Notes: generated by a model from the letters alone, not told the origin. A stretch of DNA of 64,000 nt from Thermodesulfobacteriota bacterium (GCA_035325995.1 DAOKYU010000002.1:361391-425390); one strand, 5' to 3'; counted from the stretch's first letter, positions 1-9,346 are shown. Numbers and translations: made by a program.

Positions 1-1
1 G

Positions 2-136
2 GAGCCCGGGGACGGCGCAAAGCTCAGGAGAAAGTACACCTCGACGACGGGCAAAATAAGGAAGATTTATAACAGGTACTTTTCGGGGCGGGCCGCGGAG
101 CCGGAGCCCGCGGAAAAACGGAGAACCAGTAAATGA
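2..136 (+). CDS. 3' end of an unidentified gene (partial)
   Basis: An open frame enters from the left edge and ends at a TGA that overlaps the next gene's ATG by four bases (ATGA), the usual sign of translational coupling. Only 44 residues are visible. They are rich in Arg and Lys, contain KIRKIYNRYF, and end in an acidic then basic tail. Nothing in this fragment identifies a family. The overlap suggests that it is in an operon with the downstream phosphodiesterase-like gene. Confidence 0.5.
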   Translation, partial: EPGDGAKLRRKYTSTTGKIRKIYNRYFSGRAAEPEPAEKRRTSK

Positions 137-1551
137 AGGATTTTAAGAGCTGTATATTCCTGATGGCGGACGGCGCGCGCGCCGACGTTTTCGAGGAGCT
201 CATGAAAGCGGGCGATCTGCCCGCAATATCCCGCTACGTCGTCGAGCCGGGCTCGTACAGGGAGGCGGTTTCGGTGTTCCCATCGACGACGGGACCCGCG
301 TACACGCCCTACGTCTTCGGGAAATACCCGGGAAGGTGCAACTTCCCCGGGATAAGGTGGCTCGACAGGAGGATCTACGCCGACAGGCGGAAGCTCTTCT
401 CGTTCAGGCGTTTCAGGAGCTACATAGGCCTCGAGACTTACTTCATGAACAGCGACGCCTCGACCGACAATACGAGCATATTCGAGGTGTTCCCGCGGAG
501 CGGAAATATACTCAACGAGCTCTCGCGCGGGGTGAAGCTCACCAACGACAAGACCCGTTTTTCGAAGCTGTATCACAAGGTGAAGAGCCACTTCACGGAC
601 AGGACGGACGAGGTGGACCTGCTTGCACGGAGACTTCTCGTAAAGGAGCTGGGGGCAATGCACGATTTCATCTTTACCGTCTTTCTGGGAATCGACACGT
701 ACTCGCACGTGAACCATCCCTTCCACAGGGACGTGATCGATTCCTACAGGCGTATAGACGAGACGGTGGATGTAGTCGCCTCGCGTCTCAAGGCGGAGGG
801 GCGTCTCGACGAGACGCTGTTCGTCATCATAAGCGACCACGGACTTACGCAGACCCATTCGCATTTCGATTCCCTCGGGTTCCTGAACGCCAGGGGATAC
901 AAGGCCTTTTACTATCCCAACGTGTTCAGGCACTTCATGAACGCCGACGCGGGGAGCCTCATATCGGGGAACGCCATGGCGAACATATACGTCAGGAGCC
1001 CGGACGGGTGGGAGAGGCGCTCGACGTTCGCCGAGATGAAGCAGCTCGTCGAGGACTTCCTCGAAAGGCCCGAGGTGGACGTCGTCGCCGGGACGGACGA
1101 GGATGGAAAGGTGAAGATAAAGAGTGCGAGGGGCGAGTCCCAGGCGTGGATAGGCGAGGACGGGCGCGTCAATTACAGGAAGGTTTCGGGGGACCCGTTC
1201 GGGTATAACGGTATGCCCGAGAGCATGACTTCGAGGGAGGCTCTTGCGGCGAGCTTCGGTACGGAGTACCCGGACGCAGCGGTCCAGATAATGCAGCTCC
1301 TGGAATCTCCGCGCGCGGGCGACCTCGTGCTGAGCGCGCACCTCGGCTATGACCTCAGGGCGCACCACGAGAACCCCGAGCACCGATCTTCGCACGGCTC
1401 GCTCGTCAGGGACCACATGATAGTTCCGTTCGCGATAAGCGCGCCGCTCGCGGACGAGCTCGTCAGGACGGTGGACGTATACCCGACTATACTGAGCCTC
1501 CTCGGAAGGGAGCTTCCGGACGGGCTCGATGGTATAGATTTGTCGGTTTGA
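133..1551 (+). CDS. Alkaline phosphatase superfamily protein (type I phosphodiesterase / nucleotide pyrophosphatase-like)
   Basis: A 472-residue protein of the alkaline phosphatase fold, metal-dependent hydrolases acting on phosphate mono- or diesters. Visible family elements are a first metal-binding Asp (MADGARAD, D13), a nucleophile region FPSTTGPAYTPY (T52/T53), GIDTYSHVNHP (D188, H192), SDHGLTQTHSH (D235, H236) and a late His near SSHGS. There is no signal peptide or membrane helix, so it is probably cytoplasmic. The ATG overlaps the TGA of the upstream partial gene. The substrate cannot be inferred, and proteins of this kind often sit in surface-polysaccharide or lipid loci. Confidence 0.85.
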   Translation: MKDFKSCIFLMADGARADVFEELMKAGDLPAISRYVVEPGSYREAVSVFPSTTGPAYTPYVFGKYPGRCNFPGIRWLDRRIYADRRKLFSFRRFRSYIGLETYFMNSDASTDNTSIFEVFPRSGNILNELSRGVKLTNDKTRFSKLYHKVKSHFTDRTDEVDLLARRLLVKELGAMHDFIFTVFLGIDTYSHVNHPFHRDVIDSYRRIDETVDVVASRLKAEGRLDETLFVIISDHGLTQTHSHFDSLGFLNARGYKAFYYPNVFRHFMNADAGSLISGNAMANIYVRSPDGWERRSTFAEMKQLVEDFLERPEVDVVAGTDEDGKVKIKSARGESQAWIGEDGRVNYRKVSGDPFGYNGMPESMTSREALAASFGTEYPDAAVQIMQLLESPRAGDLVLSAHLGYDLRAHHENPEHRSSHGSLVRDHMIVPFAISAPLADELVRTVDVYPTILSLLGRELPDGLDGIDLSV

Positions 1552-1744
1552 GGGGGAGGCGGAGATGGATAGGTGGCCCGCGGGATTGCCGCGGTCGCTG
1601 CGCTCCCTCGCAACGACGGAATTGTGGAGTCGCGGCTCACCGCCGCGACTGTGAATCGAGCCGGATTCCCGATCAGGCTTTGGTTCCACCTTCGCTGCGA
1701 CAGGCCTTTTCCTAAGTGGGGGATAAAAGATTAAAGGCGAAAGG

Positions 1745-2300
1745 ATTTCTACTTTTGGCTGACCACGCACGTACGTGTGTTTCTCGGGGTAGCAGATTCG
1801 GAGACTCGAAGCACCTTAAGCGCGGTTGGTGATAATAGCAATGCCTTGCTACTTCGAAAGCTGGTAGAGGCTGCGGGGTTGGCGGCCTTGCGGGGGACGT
1901 TCTGTAGTAGCTGGTAGATATGGAGAAAGGGTTCTCTACTTTTCCTTGATGAAAAGTAGCAAAAGTCACGGGCCGGGAAAAATTCTGCTAAAAATCATCG
2001 TTCCTTCGCTAAATCCTCCAAATACTTTACCCCCACCCTGACCCTCCCCCTGGGAGGGGGAGGGAAGAGTAAGGTAGGTCGGATTTTTAACGCTCATCCA
2101 CTCGATGTCTTCGGCGGGGCAAGTCAGGTGATTAAACAATATGGACGACCGGGCGGTGCTATGAATTTCCAAGTCAGCTACGTCGAATTCCTGCACGCGT
2201 GGCGTGCGCGAATTTTGACGGCCCGGAGGGGTATTGCTTCGCCGCGTCCGGCTACGCATGGCTTCGCCGCGACAAGCGGCGGCTTGCAATATGGTGGATT
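1745..2300. repeat. Long intergenic repeat, copy A
   Basis: About 550 bp that recurs, diverged, at 22665-23155. The two copies share an identical 69-base core (1952-2020 versus 22862-22930). They also share a block around 2090-2138 and a block with the palindrome-like GCACGCGTGGCGTGCGCG near 2190-2220. Just before the core is a hairpin, CTACTTTT...AAAAGTAG. No credible gene is present. The rest of the 1.7-kb gap (1552-1744, 2301-2570, 3031-3262) holds fragments of the shorter repeat family, recognisable by GGATTCCCGAT and GGCTTCGCCGCGACAAGC, and nothing else that I can identify. Confidence 0.8.
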
Positions 2301-2570
2301 GGGATGAGGGATATAGGGGTGCTCTTCAATCAAATTCGAGTTCACTACCTATAAGAACCCTTTGACAGAAAAGGCAAAAGCTCGAAAGCTGAATTGTATT
2401 GCTGCGCCACATCCGGCTTCGCATGGCTTCGCCGTGACAAGCGCGGCTTGCAATATTATGATTTATCCACCGACTTTGCATTTTCCGTCATTCTGCCTGT
2501 CCGGCGTAGCTTTCAGCGAAGACGGAAACTAGTTTCAGAATCTCGTTTTAAGGCGTTAACAGGAAAGGCA

Positions 2571-2765
2571 TAATCCCTCCACCCCCTTTTCCTAAGGGGG
2601 TTGAAAAGACAAAAGCTGGATTCCCGATATAGATAGGCAGGTCCCGAGCGGTACCGGATAAACGCTTGTGCAGTGAGGTGGTGGCGTCCAATTCCTCGCT
2701 CGCTCGGAATCGTTGCAGGAATGACAAGAATATAGGTGATTCCTCGCTCGCTCGGAATCGTTGGG
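2571..2765. repeat. Composite dispersed repeat, full copy
   Basis: Three modules in order: a C-rich/G-rich hairpin (CCCCCTTTTCCTAAGGGGG), a segment starting CTGGATTCCCGAT and running through CGAGCGGTACCGGATAAACG to GTGGCGTCC, and a hairpin ATTCC-TCGCTCGCTC-GGAAT followed by GTTG and an AATGACA tail. A second copy of the last hairpin follows at 2738-2759. The same module order recurs at 10403-10580 and 34492-34675. Confidence 0.8.
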
Positions 2766-2870
2766 AATGGCAGAAAAGAGAAAATCCCATCTATCCCCAT
2801 TTTCAAAGTGGGGATAAAAAGAAAACGAAAATATAAATATTCACGAACCCTTTTTGATTTGAAAGATTCT

Positions 2871-3030
2871 TGATGGATTGCTGGTGGAAGTGGATTCCCG
2901 ATTAGCAGGTCTAGAGCGGTACTGGATAAGCGTTTGTGCGTGAATTAACGGCATCCAATTCCTCACTCACTCGGAATTGTTGGGAATGACAGAAGGGTGG
3001 TGATTCCTCGCACGCTCGGAATCGTTGTAC
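2871..3030. repeat. Composite dispersed repeat, partial copies
   Basis: This copy begins GATGGATTGCTGGTGGAAG, then GGATTCCCGAT, CTAGAGCGGTACTGGATAAG and the end hairpin CAATTCC (2956-2962) / GGAATTG (2973-2979) around a TCACTCACTC loop. A further hairpin of the same type (GATTCC...GGAATC) follows at about 3001-3020. The 5' half also occurs near 22415 and 34535. Confidence 0.75.
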
Positions 3031-3262
3031 GAGATGAAAGATTAGAAAAGAGAGATTTCTCCCTTCGGTCGAAATGACAGGATTAAAGGCGAGATCCTGA
3101 AATAAATTCAGGATGACGACAAAAAAAGGAAGGATAAGAGCTGGATTCCCGATATCGGACTCCGCCAAGGCTTCCACCTTCGCTGAAGCTACAGTGGACA
3201 AGTCGACCGATAAAAAGGCTACGTCGGACAAATCGGCGGACAGGATGCCGGGCCGGCGGGCG

Positions 3263-5215
3263 TCAGGAAAAGAGCGCCCTTACGGCCGCCTCGGAAATGA
3301 AGAGTGCTATCGCACCCCAGAGGAAGTACCGCCAGAGCTCGCTGAATACCTTTACGAAGCCGGGCCGTCCGGCTTCCGCCGGGGCCGGGCTTTCTATCGT
3401 TATCCTGGAAAGGTCTGACTCGGCCGGATCGATGTTCACGGAAAAGCTGTAGTGGGGTTTTCCGCCCTGCGTGACCGTGTATATGCCGGGGGTATCCGTC
3501 GCGGAGAAGACCGGCTCCGCGCCGGAAAGGGGTGTCTTCACGCCGCCTGGGGCCGAGACCTCCGCCCCTTCGGCGCCGGGCGGGACGTCGATGGCGGCGA
3601 TCTCCCCGGCGAGGTAGCTTCTCTTTCTGACGCCGGAATTATCGCTCGTATCCATGAGCTCCTTTACGACCGGGAGGAAGACGGGGGATATGGGAAGGTC
3701 GTTCCAGCCGGTGTCGGCAGTGGATGCGAAGAGGTAGACGCTCCCGCCGCCGAGGCCCTTCCGCAAAAGGAAAGGGTCGCCCGAGGCGGTGGAGAGTATC
3801 GTTTCCGACCCCTCTTCGGGATAGATGGAGAAGTGGCGGCCGACACGGACGCTGCCGAGCCTTTCGCGGACGTCGCCGGAAAAGGCGCCGCCGCCCCCGG
3901 GGCTTACGAACGTACCCGCTTCCTGTATCGTAAGGAGCTGCCCGGGAAGAAGGCCCTTCAGAAGTGCGTTGTAGGAAGACGGCCTTATCCTTTCCCCGGG
4001 GAATATGACGAGGGTCCCGCCGTTAGTCACGAATTCCCTTAGCGCTTCGGCGTTGGACGGGAGAATGTCGCCGGCGTTGGCGAGGAAGACGACCCCGTAG
4101 GGCGAGAGGTCCTCCGACAGGAACGCCTCGTTGTCCTTGACGGATACCTGCGCGCCGGAGATTTCGGATATGGTTTCGCCGGCGCGGGCCAGATAGTAAG
4201 CCTCGCTGAGCCTCGCTTCCTCGCGGGGGTCGCCGTCTACTATGAGTATTCCGGAGCCTTCGCCGCCCGCGAGGACGAAGTAGCGGGTGTCGTCTATCGG
4301 GAGGCTGTCCTTTTCTATAGACGCCGTGCCGAGGCCGGGCGCGGCTGCATCACCGTCCGGGGGAAGGGTGAACTCCCTTACGGCCCTTTCACCGGGCCCG
4401 ACGTCGAGGTGCGCGTTCACCTCGCGCCCGTCCAGGCCGACGCTCGCGAGGAGATCGCTGACCTCTTCGGGGGAGAAGTTGGATACGGCGATTTCAAATG
4501 CCGTCACGTCCTTGCCGCGGCCCGCGGAGGCCGAGGTTACCGCCCTGTTGGGGGAGCTTTCGCCGCCGGTGATATCGACGACGCGGAGCCAGTCGCGCGG
4601 GGCCGGGGATTCGCGCCAGCCGTTCTTCTGCATATCCGTGAGGAATATCACCTCTTTCTTTTCCGGCGGAGAGTCGGAGAGGGCGGCGTATACCTCGGAT
4701 AGTCTCTTTTCGTTGTCGGCGTAGGTCGCGGTGAGCTTTATATCGCCCGCGGCCTGCCTGAGACCGGCCATGTCGCTCGACGGGGAGAGCCTTTCGCCCG
4801 GCTTTGCGACCAGGGGCGCTACGATGGCGAAGCTCCCGTCGGGGAGGGAGGAGATCGTATCCCTCGCCGTTTTCACCGCTTTGTCGAAGCGGCCGCCATA
4901 GCCCATGCTGAAGGAGTTGTCAACGACGACTGCGATGGAGCGGGGGCCTTCCACGCCAGCCGGGGCGAACGAAAACAGGGCCGGCCGCGCGAATACAAGG
5001 ACCAGGAGGGCTATGACGAGGGCCCGGAGCAGCAGCAGTAGAAAGTCCTTTAGCCTGGACCTTACTGCGCTGTCCCCGCGCGAGGCGAGGAGGAACGTTA
5101 TGGCAGGGAACTTCTTTACCGCCCCGCTCTTGCGGGAAATGAGATGCGCTATCACCGGAAGCGCCAGGGCGGCGAGTCCTATAAGGAAATACGGGCTAAG
5201 GAAGGAAAAATTCAA
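3263..5215 (-). CDS. BatA-like VWA-domain membrane protein
   Basis: A 650-residue protein of the aerotolerance (BatA/BatB) type. The N-terminus carries two membrane helices (about 8-25 and 58-78), with the N-terminal BatA signature in between. A von Willebrand A domain follows with a MIDAS start DNSFSM (D99, S101, S103). A long extracytoplasmic region and one C-terminal helix (about 630-646) complete it. It lies 15 bp downstream of the DUF58 gene on the same strand, which is the usual partner. The MoxR ATPase that normally completes the set lies 31 kb away (36.6 kb). The family is thought to act in envelope complex assembly or stress, but the exact role is unproven. Confidence 0.85.
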   Translation of the reverse strand: MNFSFLSPYFLIGLAALALPVIAHLISRKSGAVKKFPAITFLLASRGDSAVRSRLKDFLLLLLRALVIALLVLVFARPALFSFAPAGVEGPRSIAVVVDNSFSMGYGGRFDKAVKTARDTISSLPDGSFAIVAPLVAKPGERLSPSSDMAGLRQAAGDIKLTATYADNEKRLSEVYAALSDSPPEKKEVIFLTDMQKNGWRESPAPRDWLRVVDITGGESSPNRAVTSASAGRGKDVTAFEIAVSNFSPEEVSDLLASVGLDGREVNAHLDVGPGERAVREFTLPPDGDAAAPGLGTASIEKDSLPIDDTRYFVLAGGEGSGILIVDGDPREEARLSEAYYLARAGETISEISGAQVSVKDNEAFLSEDLSPYGVVFLANAGDILPSNAEALREFVTNGGTLVIFPGERIRPSSYNALLKGLLPGQLLTIQEAGTFVSPGGGGAFSGDVRERLGSVRVGRHFSIYPEEGSETILSTASGDPFLLRKGLGGGSVYLFASTADTGWNDLPISPVFLPVVKELMDTSDNSGVRKRSYLAGEIAAIDVPPGAEGAEVSAPGGVKTPLSGAEPVFSATDTPGIYTVTQGGKPHYSFSVNIDPAESDLSRITIESPAPAEAGRPGFVKVFSELWRYFLWGAIALFISEAAVRALFS

Positions 5216-5230
5216 GAAACCTCACTCTCG

Positions 5231-6115
5231 TTATTTGTCTGCTATGAGGATGAGCGGCTCTTCGACGGGCCTTGAAGCAGGAGCGAATACGTAGCGCGAC
5301 TCGTACTCGTGACACGTCCGTCTGAGGGAGTCCATGAACTGCCTCATCCTCTGGATATAATTATTTCTGACCTCTCCCGCGTCGACAATGACCTTCCGGC
5401 CGCTTTCCATGTCCTCGAACTCGAAGGAGCCCCGGAAGGAGAACTCCGTTTCGTCCTCGTGGAGGACGTGGAAGAAGACGGCGTCCCTGCCTGCGGCGTT
5501 AAGCATCTGGAGGCATTTGCGGAAGTCGGCTTCGTCCGTCAGGAGGTCGGAGACTATGACGAAGGCCGAGTCCCTCCTGTAGACTTCGAGCGCCCTGGCG
5601 ACGGGGCCGGAGAGCGCCGTCCCGCCGGCGGGGGAAGCCGAGCCCAGCATGTCGAGTATGGGGGCTATGGAGGGGTTGCCCGCGCGGGGCGGGACGACGT
5701 CTACGCCCTCGCCCGAGAAAACCCCCGCGCCGACCGCGTCGCCCTGCCTGAGGAGAAGGTATGAAAGGGTGGCGGCGAGCCTCCGGGCGTAGTCGAGCTT
5801 GGTCGCGCCCTGGGCACCGTAGCCCATGGACGCGCTCGTGTCGACGAGCACGCACCAGTCGAGGTTGACCTCGTCCTCGAACTTCCTGACGTAGAGCCTG
5901 TCGTGGCGCCCGTAGAGCCGCCAGTCGACCTGGCGGAGCTCGTCGCCCCGGTTGTACTCTTTATATTCCATGAAATCGGGGCTTATGCCCCTGTAGTAGC
6001 TCTTGTGTATGCCCGCCTTTCTCCCCCTTACGCGGGAGGGCGCGCGGAAGAAAAAGCGCCTCAGCCGCGAGGCGGTTTCGAGGTCGAGTAGGGAATTAAA
6101 ATCCGTGCCCGGCAT
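5231..6115 (-). CDS. DUF58 domain protein
   Basis: A 294-residue DUF58 protein. It contains the diagnostic GDELRQVDWRLYGR segment (about 58-71) followed by a VWA-like MIDAS DTSASM (about 91-96). DUF58 proteins accompany MoxR AAA ATPases and BatA proteins and are presumed to be part of a chaperone-like system for envelope or metalloprotein complexes. The gene is first in a two-gene unit with the BatA-like gene. The length is usual for the family. Confidence 0.88.
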   Translation of the reverse strand: MPGTDFNSLLDLETASRLRRFFFRAPSRVRGRKAGIHKSYYRGISPDFMEYKEYNRGDELRQVDWRLYGRHDRLYVRKFEDEVNLDWCVLVDTSASMGYGAQGATKLDYARRLAATLSYLLLRQGDAVGAGVFSGEGVDVVPPRAGNPSIAPILDMLGSASPAGGTALSGPVARALEVYRRDSAFVIVSDLLTDEADFRKCLQMLNAAGRDAVFFHVLHEDETEFSFRGSFEFEDMESGRKVIVDAGEVRNNYIQRMRQFMDSLRRTCHEYESRYVFAPASRPVEEPLILIADK

Positions 6116-6174
6116 CTGAAAAGTATAACCGGGAGGAGCCGGGGATTCATTAAGTTCGGGGATTTCAGGGATTG

Positions 6175-6669
6175 TCAGGCGAGGAGGTTTTCGATTTCTT
6201 TCGTTACGGAGTCTTCTTCGAGGTTTTTGGCTATCGAGATTTCCTTTATGAGAAGGGAGCGCGCGGTGTCCATTATGCGCTTTTCGCCGAAGGAGAGGTC
6301 CTTGCCTTTCTGGAGGAGGCTTATGTCGCGGAGGACGAGCGCGACTTCGAAGATGTCGCCGCTTTTGAGCTTGTCCGAATATTCGCGGTAGCGCTTGTTC
6401 CAGCTTTGGCCGCCGTTCTGGTGGTTGCCGTTCTTTTCCTTGCTTTTGAGTATGTCGTATATCCTGATGATCTGTTTGCGGGTGATTACGGGCCGGAGGC
6501 CCACAGTGGCCGCGTTGTCCGTGGGGACCATCAGGGTGACGTCGCTGTCAACGACCTGGAGAATATAGAAATCCCTTATGGTACCGCAAATTTCCTTGGA
6601 TTCGACCGCCCTTATCTGAACAACCCCATGAGCAGGATAAACGGCTTTGTTGCCTACTTTAAATGCCAT
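6175..6669 (-). CDS. carD: CarD-family transcription regulator
   Basis: A 164-residue protein. The N-terminal RNA polymerase-interacting domain begins VGNKAVYPAHGVVQI, and an alpha-helical C-terminal DNA-binding region follows. CarD proteins bind the RNA polymerase beta subunit and stabilise open promoter complexes, notably at rRNA and stress promoters. The gene is divergent from pckA, with about 225 bp between the two starts. No operator is evident there. Confidence 0.92.
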   Translation of the reverse strand: MAFKVGNKAVYPAHGVVQIRAVESKEICGTIRDFYILQVVDSDVTLMVPTDNAATVGLRPVITRKQIIRIYDILKSKEKNGNHQNGGQSWNKRYREYSDKLKSGDIFEVALVLRDISLLQKGKDLSFGEKRIMDTARSLLIKEISIAKNLEEDSVTKEIENLLA

Positions 6670-6896
6670 GATTCAGGAAACTCCTATGTGTGTGAAAAAG
6701 TGGCGCCCCACGAAAGAATCTATCACATTTCTGACCCCCGGTCAAATCACGGAGCGCGGCCCCGAGGGGGCGGGCGGGGCGGATGGAGGACGCCGTACAC
6801 GCGCGGGCCCGGAGTAATTTTCGCTTGAAATCAAAAGCGCCATGGGATAGAGTCTCTTTTTCTGCTATATCACGAAAGTTATCGGAGGGACGCTCT

Positions 6897-8465
6897 GTGG
6901 GCCGTATAATCGAAAAAGAGCTTTTCGAGCTTCACGGTATAAAAAATCCCGGAAAGGTGTACTACAACCTTCCCGTCCCCGAGCTGTACGAGGAGATAGT
7001 AAGGCGGGGGGAGGGGATGATAGCCGAGGGCGGAACGCTCGTCGCCTATACGGGCGCGCATACCGGCCGCTCGCCTCAGGACAGGTTCATCGTGAAGGAG
7101 CCCGGGAGCGAGGAGGATATTCTCTGGGGGGCCGTCAACAGGCCGATAAGCCGCGAGCACTTCGATTCACTCTACGGCAAGATAACCGCTTACTTCGAGG
7201 GCAGGGACGTATTCGTGAGGGACCTTTACGCGTGCGCCGACGCTGACTATAGATTGCCGGTGAGGGTTATAAACGAGTACGCCTGGCACAACGTCTTCGT
7301 GAACAATCTTTTCATAAGGCCCGGGCCGGGCGATCTCCCCCACGGGCACGTCGGGTTCACCGTCATTTCCGCGCCGGGCGTCACCGCCGACCCGGAGACG
7401 GACGGGACCAGGACTGGGACGTTTATCGTGCTCAACTTCGAAAAGCGGGTTGCCATAATAGGCGGGACGCAGTACGCGGGGGAGATGAAGAAATCCGTCT
7501 TCACGGCGCTCAATTTTCTTCTGCCGATGGAGGGGGTGTTCCCCATGCACTGCTCGGCGAACGTCGGCAAGGACGGGGAGGTCGCCATTTTCTTCGGGCT
7601 CTCGGGCACCGGGAAGACGACTCTGTCCGCCGACTCCGGAAGGGCGCTCATCGGGGACGACGAGCACGGCTGGCACGAGAGCGGTGTATTTAACTTCGAG
7701 GGGGGGTGCTACGCCAAGGCGATAAGGCTGAGCCCGGAGACGGAGCCCGAGATTTACGATGCGTCGCTTCATTTCGGGACGGTTCTCGAAAACGTCGAGA
7801 TAGATCCCGACACGAGAAAGATAGATTTCGACAGCGACAGGTACACGGAGAATACGAGAAGCGCTTATCAGATCGATTTCTTAAAAAATATAGCTCCTTC
7901 GGGAACCGGCGGGGTGCCGAAGACGATATTCATGCTTACCTACGATGCGTTCGGCGTTTTGCCCCCTATATCGAAGCTTACGACCGAGCAGGCCATGTTC
8001 TTCTTCACGCTGGGATATACGGCGAAGGTGGCCGGCACCGAGAGAGGGGTGGAAGAGCCGCAGACGACGTTCAGCTCGTGCTTCGGGGCGCCGTTCCTGC
8101 CGCGCCCGCCGCTCTTTTACGCGGGGATGCTGAAGGAGAGGCTGGAGGAGAGCGGGGCGGAGGTGTGGCTCTTGAATACCGGAATAACCGGCGGGCCCTA
8201 CGGCGTCGGAAAACGTATGCCGCTCAAGGATACGAGGGCGCTCGTTACGGCGGCCGTCAGCGGGGAGCTCGGAAAGGGAGAGTTCCGGACGGAGCCGGTT
8301 TTCGGCCTGAGCGCGCCCGTTTCGTGCCCGGGGATTGACAGCGGGCTTCTCGACCCGAGGAAGACGTGGCCCGACCCGGCCGAATATGACGTCAGGGCGA
8401 AGGAGCTCGCCGATAGATTCCAGGCCGAGTTCGCAAAGCACGAGGCGGAGTTACGCCGCTTCTAG
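6897..8465 (+). CDS. pckA: Phosphoenolpyruvate carboxykinase (ATP)
   Basis: ATP-dependent PEPCK converts oxaloacetate and ATP to phosphoenolpyruvate at the entry to gluconeogenesis. Visible motifs include AYTGAHTGRSPQDRF near the N-terminus, the kinase P-loop GLSGTGKTTLSAD and the GDDEHGW metal/phosphate motif. The frame is open back to an ATG at 6783. I place the start at the GTG at 6897 because GGAGGG sits eight bases before it and the resulting 522 residues match the family. The extra 38 residues of the longer reading are Arg-rich and unlike the family. Confidence 0.93.
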   Translation: MGRIIEKELFELHGIKNPGKVYYNLPVPELYEEIVRRGEGMIAEGGTLVAYTGAHTGRSPQDRFIVKEPGSEEDILWGAVNRPISREHFDSLYGKITAYFEGRDVFVRDLYACADADYRLPVRVINEYAWHNVFVNNLFIRPGPGDLPHGHVGFTVISAPGVTADPETDGTRTGTFIVLNFEKRVAIIGGTQYAGEMKKSVFTALNFLLPMEGVFPMHCSANVGKDGEVAIFFGLSGTGKTTLSADSGRALIGDDEHGWHESGVFNFEGGCYAKAIRLSPETEPEIYDASLHFGTVLENVEIDPDTRKIDFDSDRYTENTRSAYQIDFLKNIAPSGTGGVPKTIFMLTYDAFGVLPPISKLTTEQAMFFFTLGYTAKVAGTERGVEEPQTTFSSCFGAPFLPRPPLFYAGMLKERLEESGAEVWLLNTGITGGPYGVGKRMPLKDTRALVTAAVSGELGKGEFRTEPVFGLSAPVSCPGIDSGLLDPRKTWPDPAEYDVRAKELADRFQAEFAKHEAELRRF

Positions 8466-8558
8466 GCAATTTTATATTTAGATTTGTTGTAAAGAGCAGA
8501 GAAAGATAGGTTATCGCTGAAATCACCGTTAGTGTAGAAATCTCAAGCTAATATAAAA

Positions 8559-8726
8559 CTATTTTTTGTTTTGCGTTTTATCTGTTTGTGAAGTTTGCCT
8601 AGTTGTTCCTTGTCCTGTAATAGTTACATTAGGTCGAGGAGTGCTTGGTTTCGCATTCACACCACCCTTTGAAACCTTACCTTCAGTAATCTTCACATAC
8701 TTTCTATCAGATTTATTGTTATGCAT
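8559..8726 (-). CDS. Small hydrophilic protein beside DUF6338 gene
   Basis: A 55-residue polar protein rich in Lys, Asn, Thr and Gln. The start is the ATG at 8726, which has AAAGGAG about ten bases upstream; a longer reading would add nine residues. It follows the membrane-protein gene in the same AT-rich islet and is probably co-transcribed with it. No domain is recognised. Confidence 0.55.
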   Translation of the reverse strand: MHNNKSDRKYVKITEGKVSKGGVNAKPSTPRPNVTITGQGTTRQTSQTDKTQNKK

Positions 8727-8785
8727 TTTGTTGAGTCTCCTTTGCCTCGTCACTGAGTGCAGGAAATTCTATTGTCAATTCATTC

Positions 8786-9346
8786 CTATCTCGTGCAATA
8801 TATAGAGCTGGAACTTTGTAAAGCTCCTCCCCTGTTATACACTATAACGTCATTTAGCAGTAACTCATTTTCTCTATGTGTATCTGAATAAGCCCTTACC
8901 CAACTATAGTAAGCTAATCCATATTTAATGTCTCGAACTATAACCCATTCGGTAGGTTCAGTTGCGTTAAAACTAAAACTCCATACATCCGAATCTCCAA
9001 ATTGATTGGTTATTTTCATCCAATTTGCAAATCCATGTGCATATTTTCTGTTAATTACAAACGAAATAAGTAACCCAATTGGGACGGATAACAAGCTAAC
9101 TATTGATATTCCAATAACATTTATTGAAGCATTAGGATCTATCAATTGCCTGGTTAAGAAATTGTCAAATAAATCTGAACCTGTAATAAATTCTAAGATC
9201 ATGAATATTAAATCAGTTGTTAGATAACATAAGAATCCTAAAATGATGGATTGTATGACGAAGTAAAATGGCCCTTTCTTCTCGAAATATGTGAATATTT
9301 GGATTGTTAGCTTGCAAATTAATCCTGGCAGGAAAAGCAAAATCAA
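8786..9346 (-). CDS. DUF6338-like membrane protein, N-terminus possibly frameshifted
   Basis: A 186-residue protein with an N-terminal hydrophobic LLFLPGLI segment, a membrane helix at about 30-55, another at about 78-98, and a soluble C-terminus, as in DUF6338 proteins. The frame can begin only at a TTG (9346), because a stop lies 12 bases further up. An ATG at 9372 opens MELPEFTLD, an ideal start for this family, in a frame offset by one base. One inserted T near 9345 would join the two. GC content is clearly below that of pckA and the hydrolase gene on either side, so the islet is probably foreign. Confidence 0.6.
   Translation of the reverse strand: MILLFLPGLICKLTIQIFTYFEKKGPFYFVIQSIILGFLCYLTTDLIFMILEFITGSDLFDNFLTRQLIDPNASINVIGISIVSLLSVPIGLLISFVINRKYAHGFANWMKITNQFGDSDVWSFSFNATEPTEWVIVRDIKYGLAYYSWVRAYSDTHRENELLLNDVIVYNRGGALQSSSSIYCTR

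Noticed and set aside
67..1770. 567-codon minus-strand open frame opposite the phosphodiesterase-like gene
   Set aside because: It is the GC-rich antisense shadow: Arg/Val/Pro-rich, no domain, and the plus-strand protein has clear catalytic motifs.
1712..2806. Several 80-107 codon frames in the gap on the minus strand
   Set aside because: They run through repeat sequence; the same 'proteins' recur only where the repeats recur, and none has a ribosome site.
1552..3262. CRISPR array in the repeat-rich gap
   Set aside because: Repeats are irregularly spaced, of varied length and diverged, with no constant spacer size and no cas genes in the window.
6783..6896. N-terminal extension of PEP carboxykinase
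   Set aside because: No ribosome site at the ATG and unlike family N-termini; the GTG at 6897 has GGAGGG.
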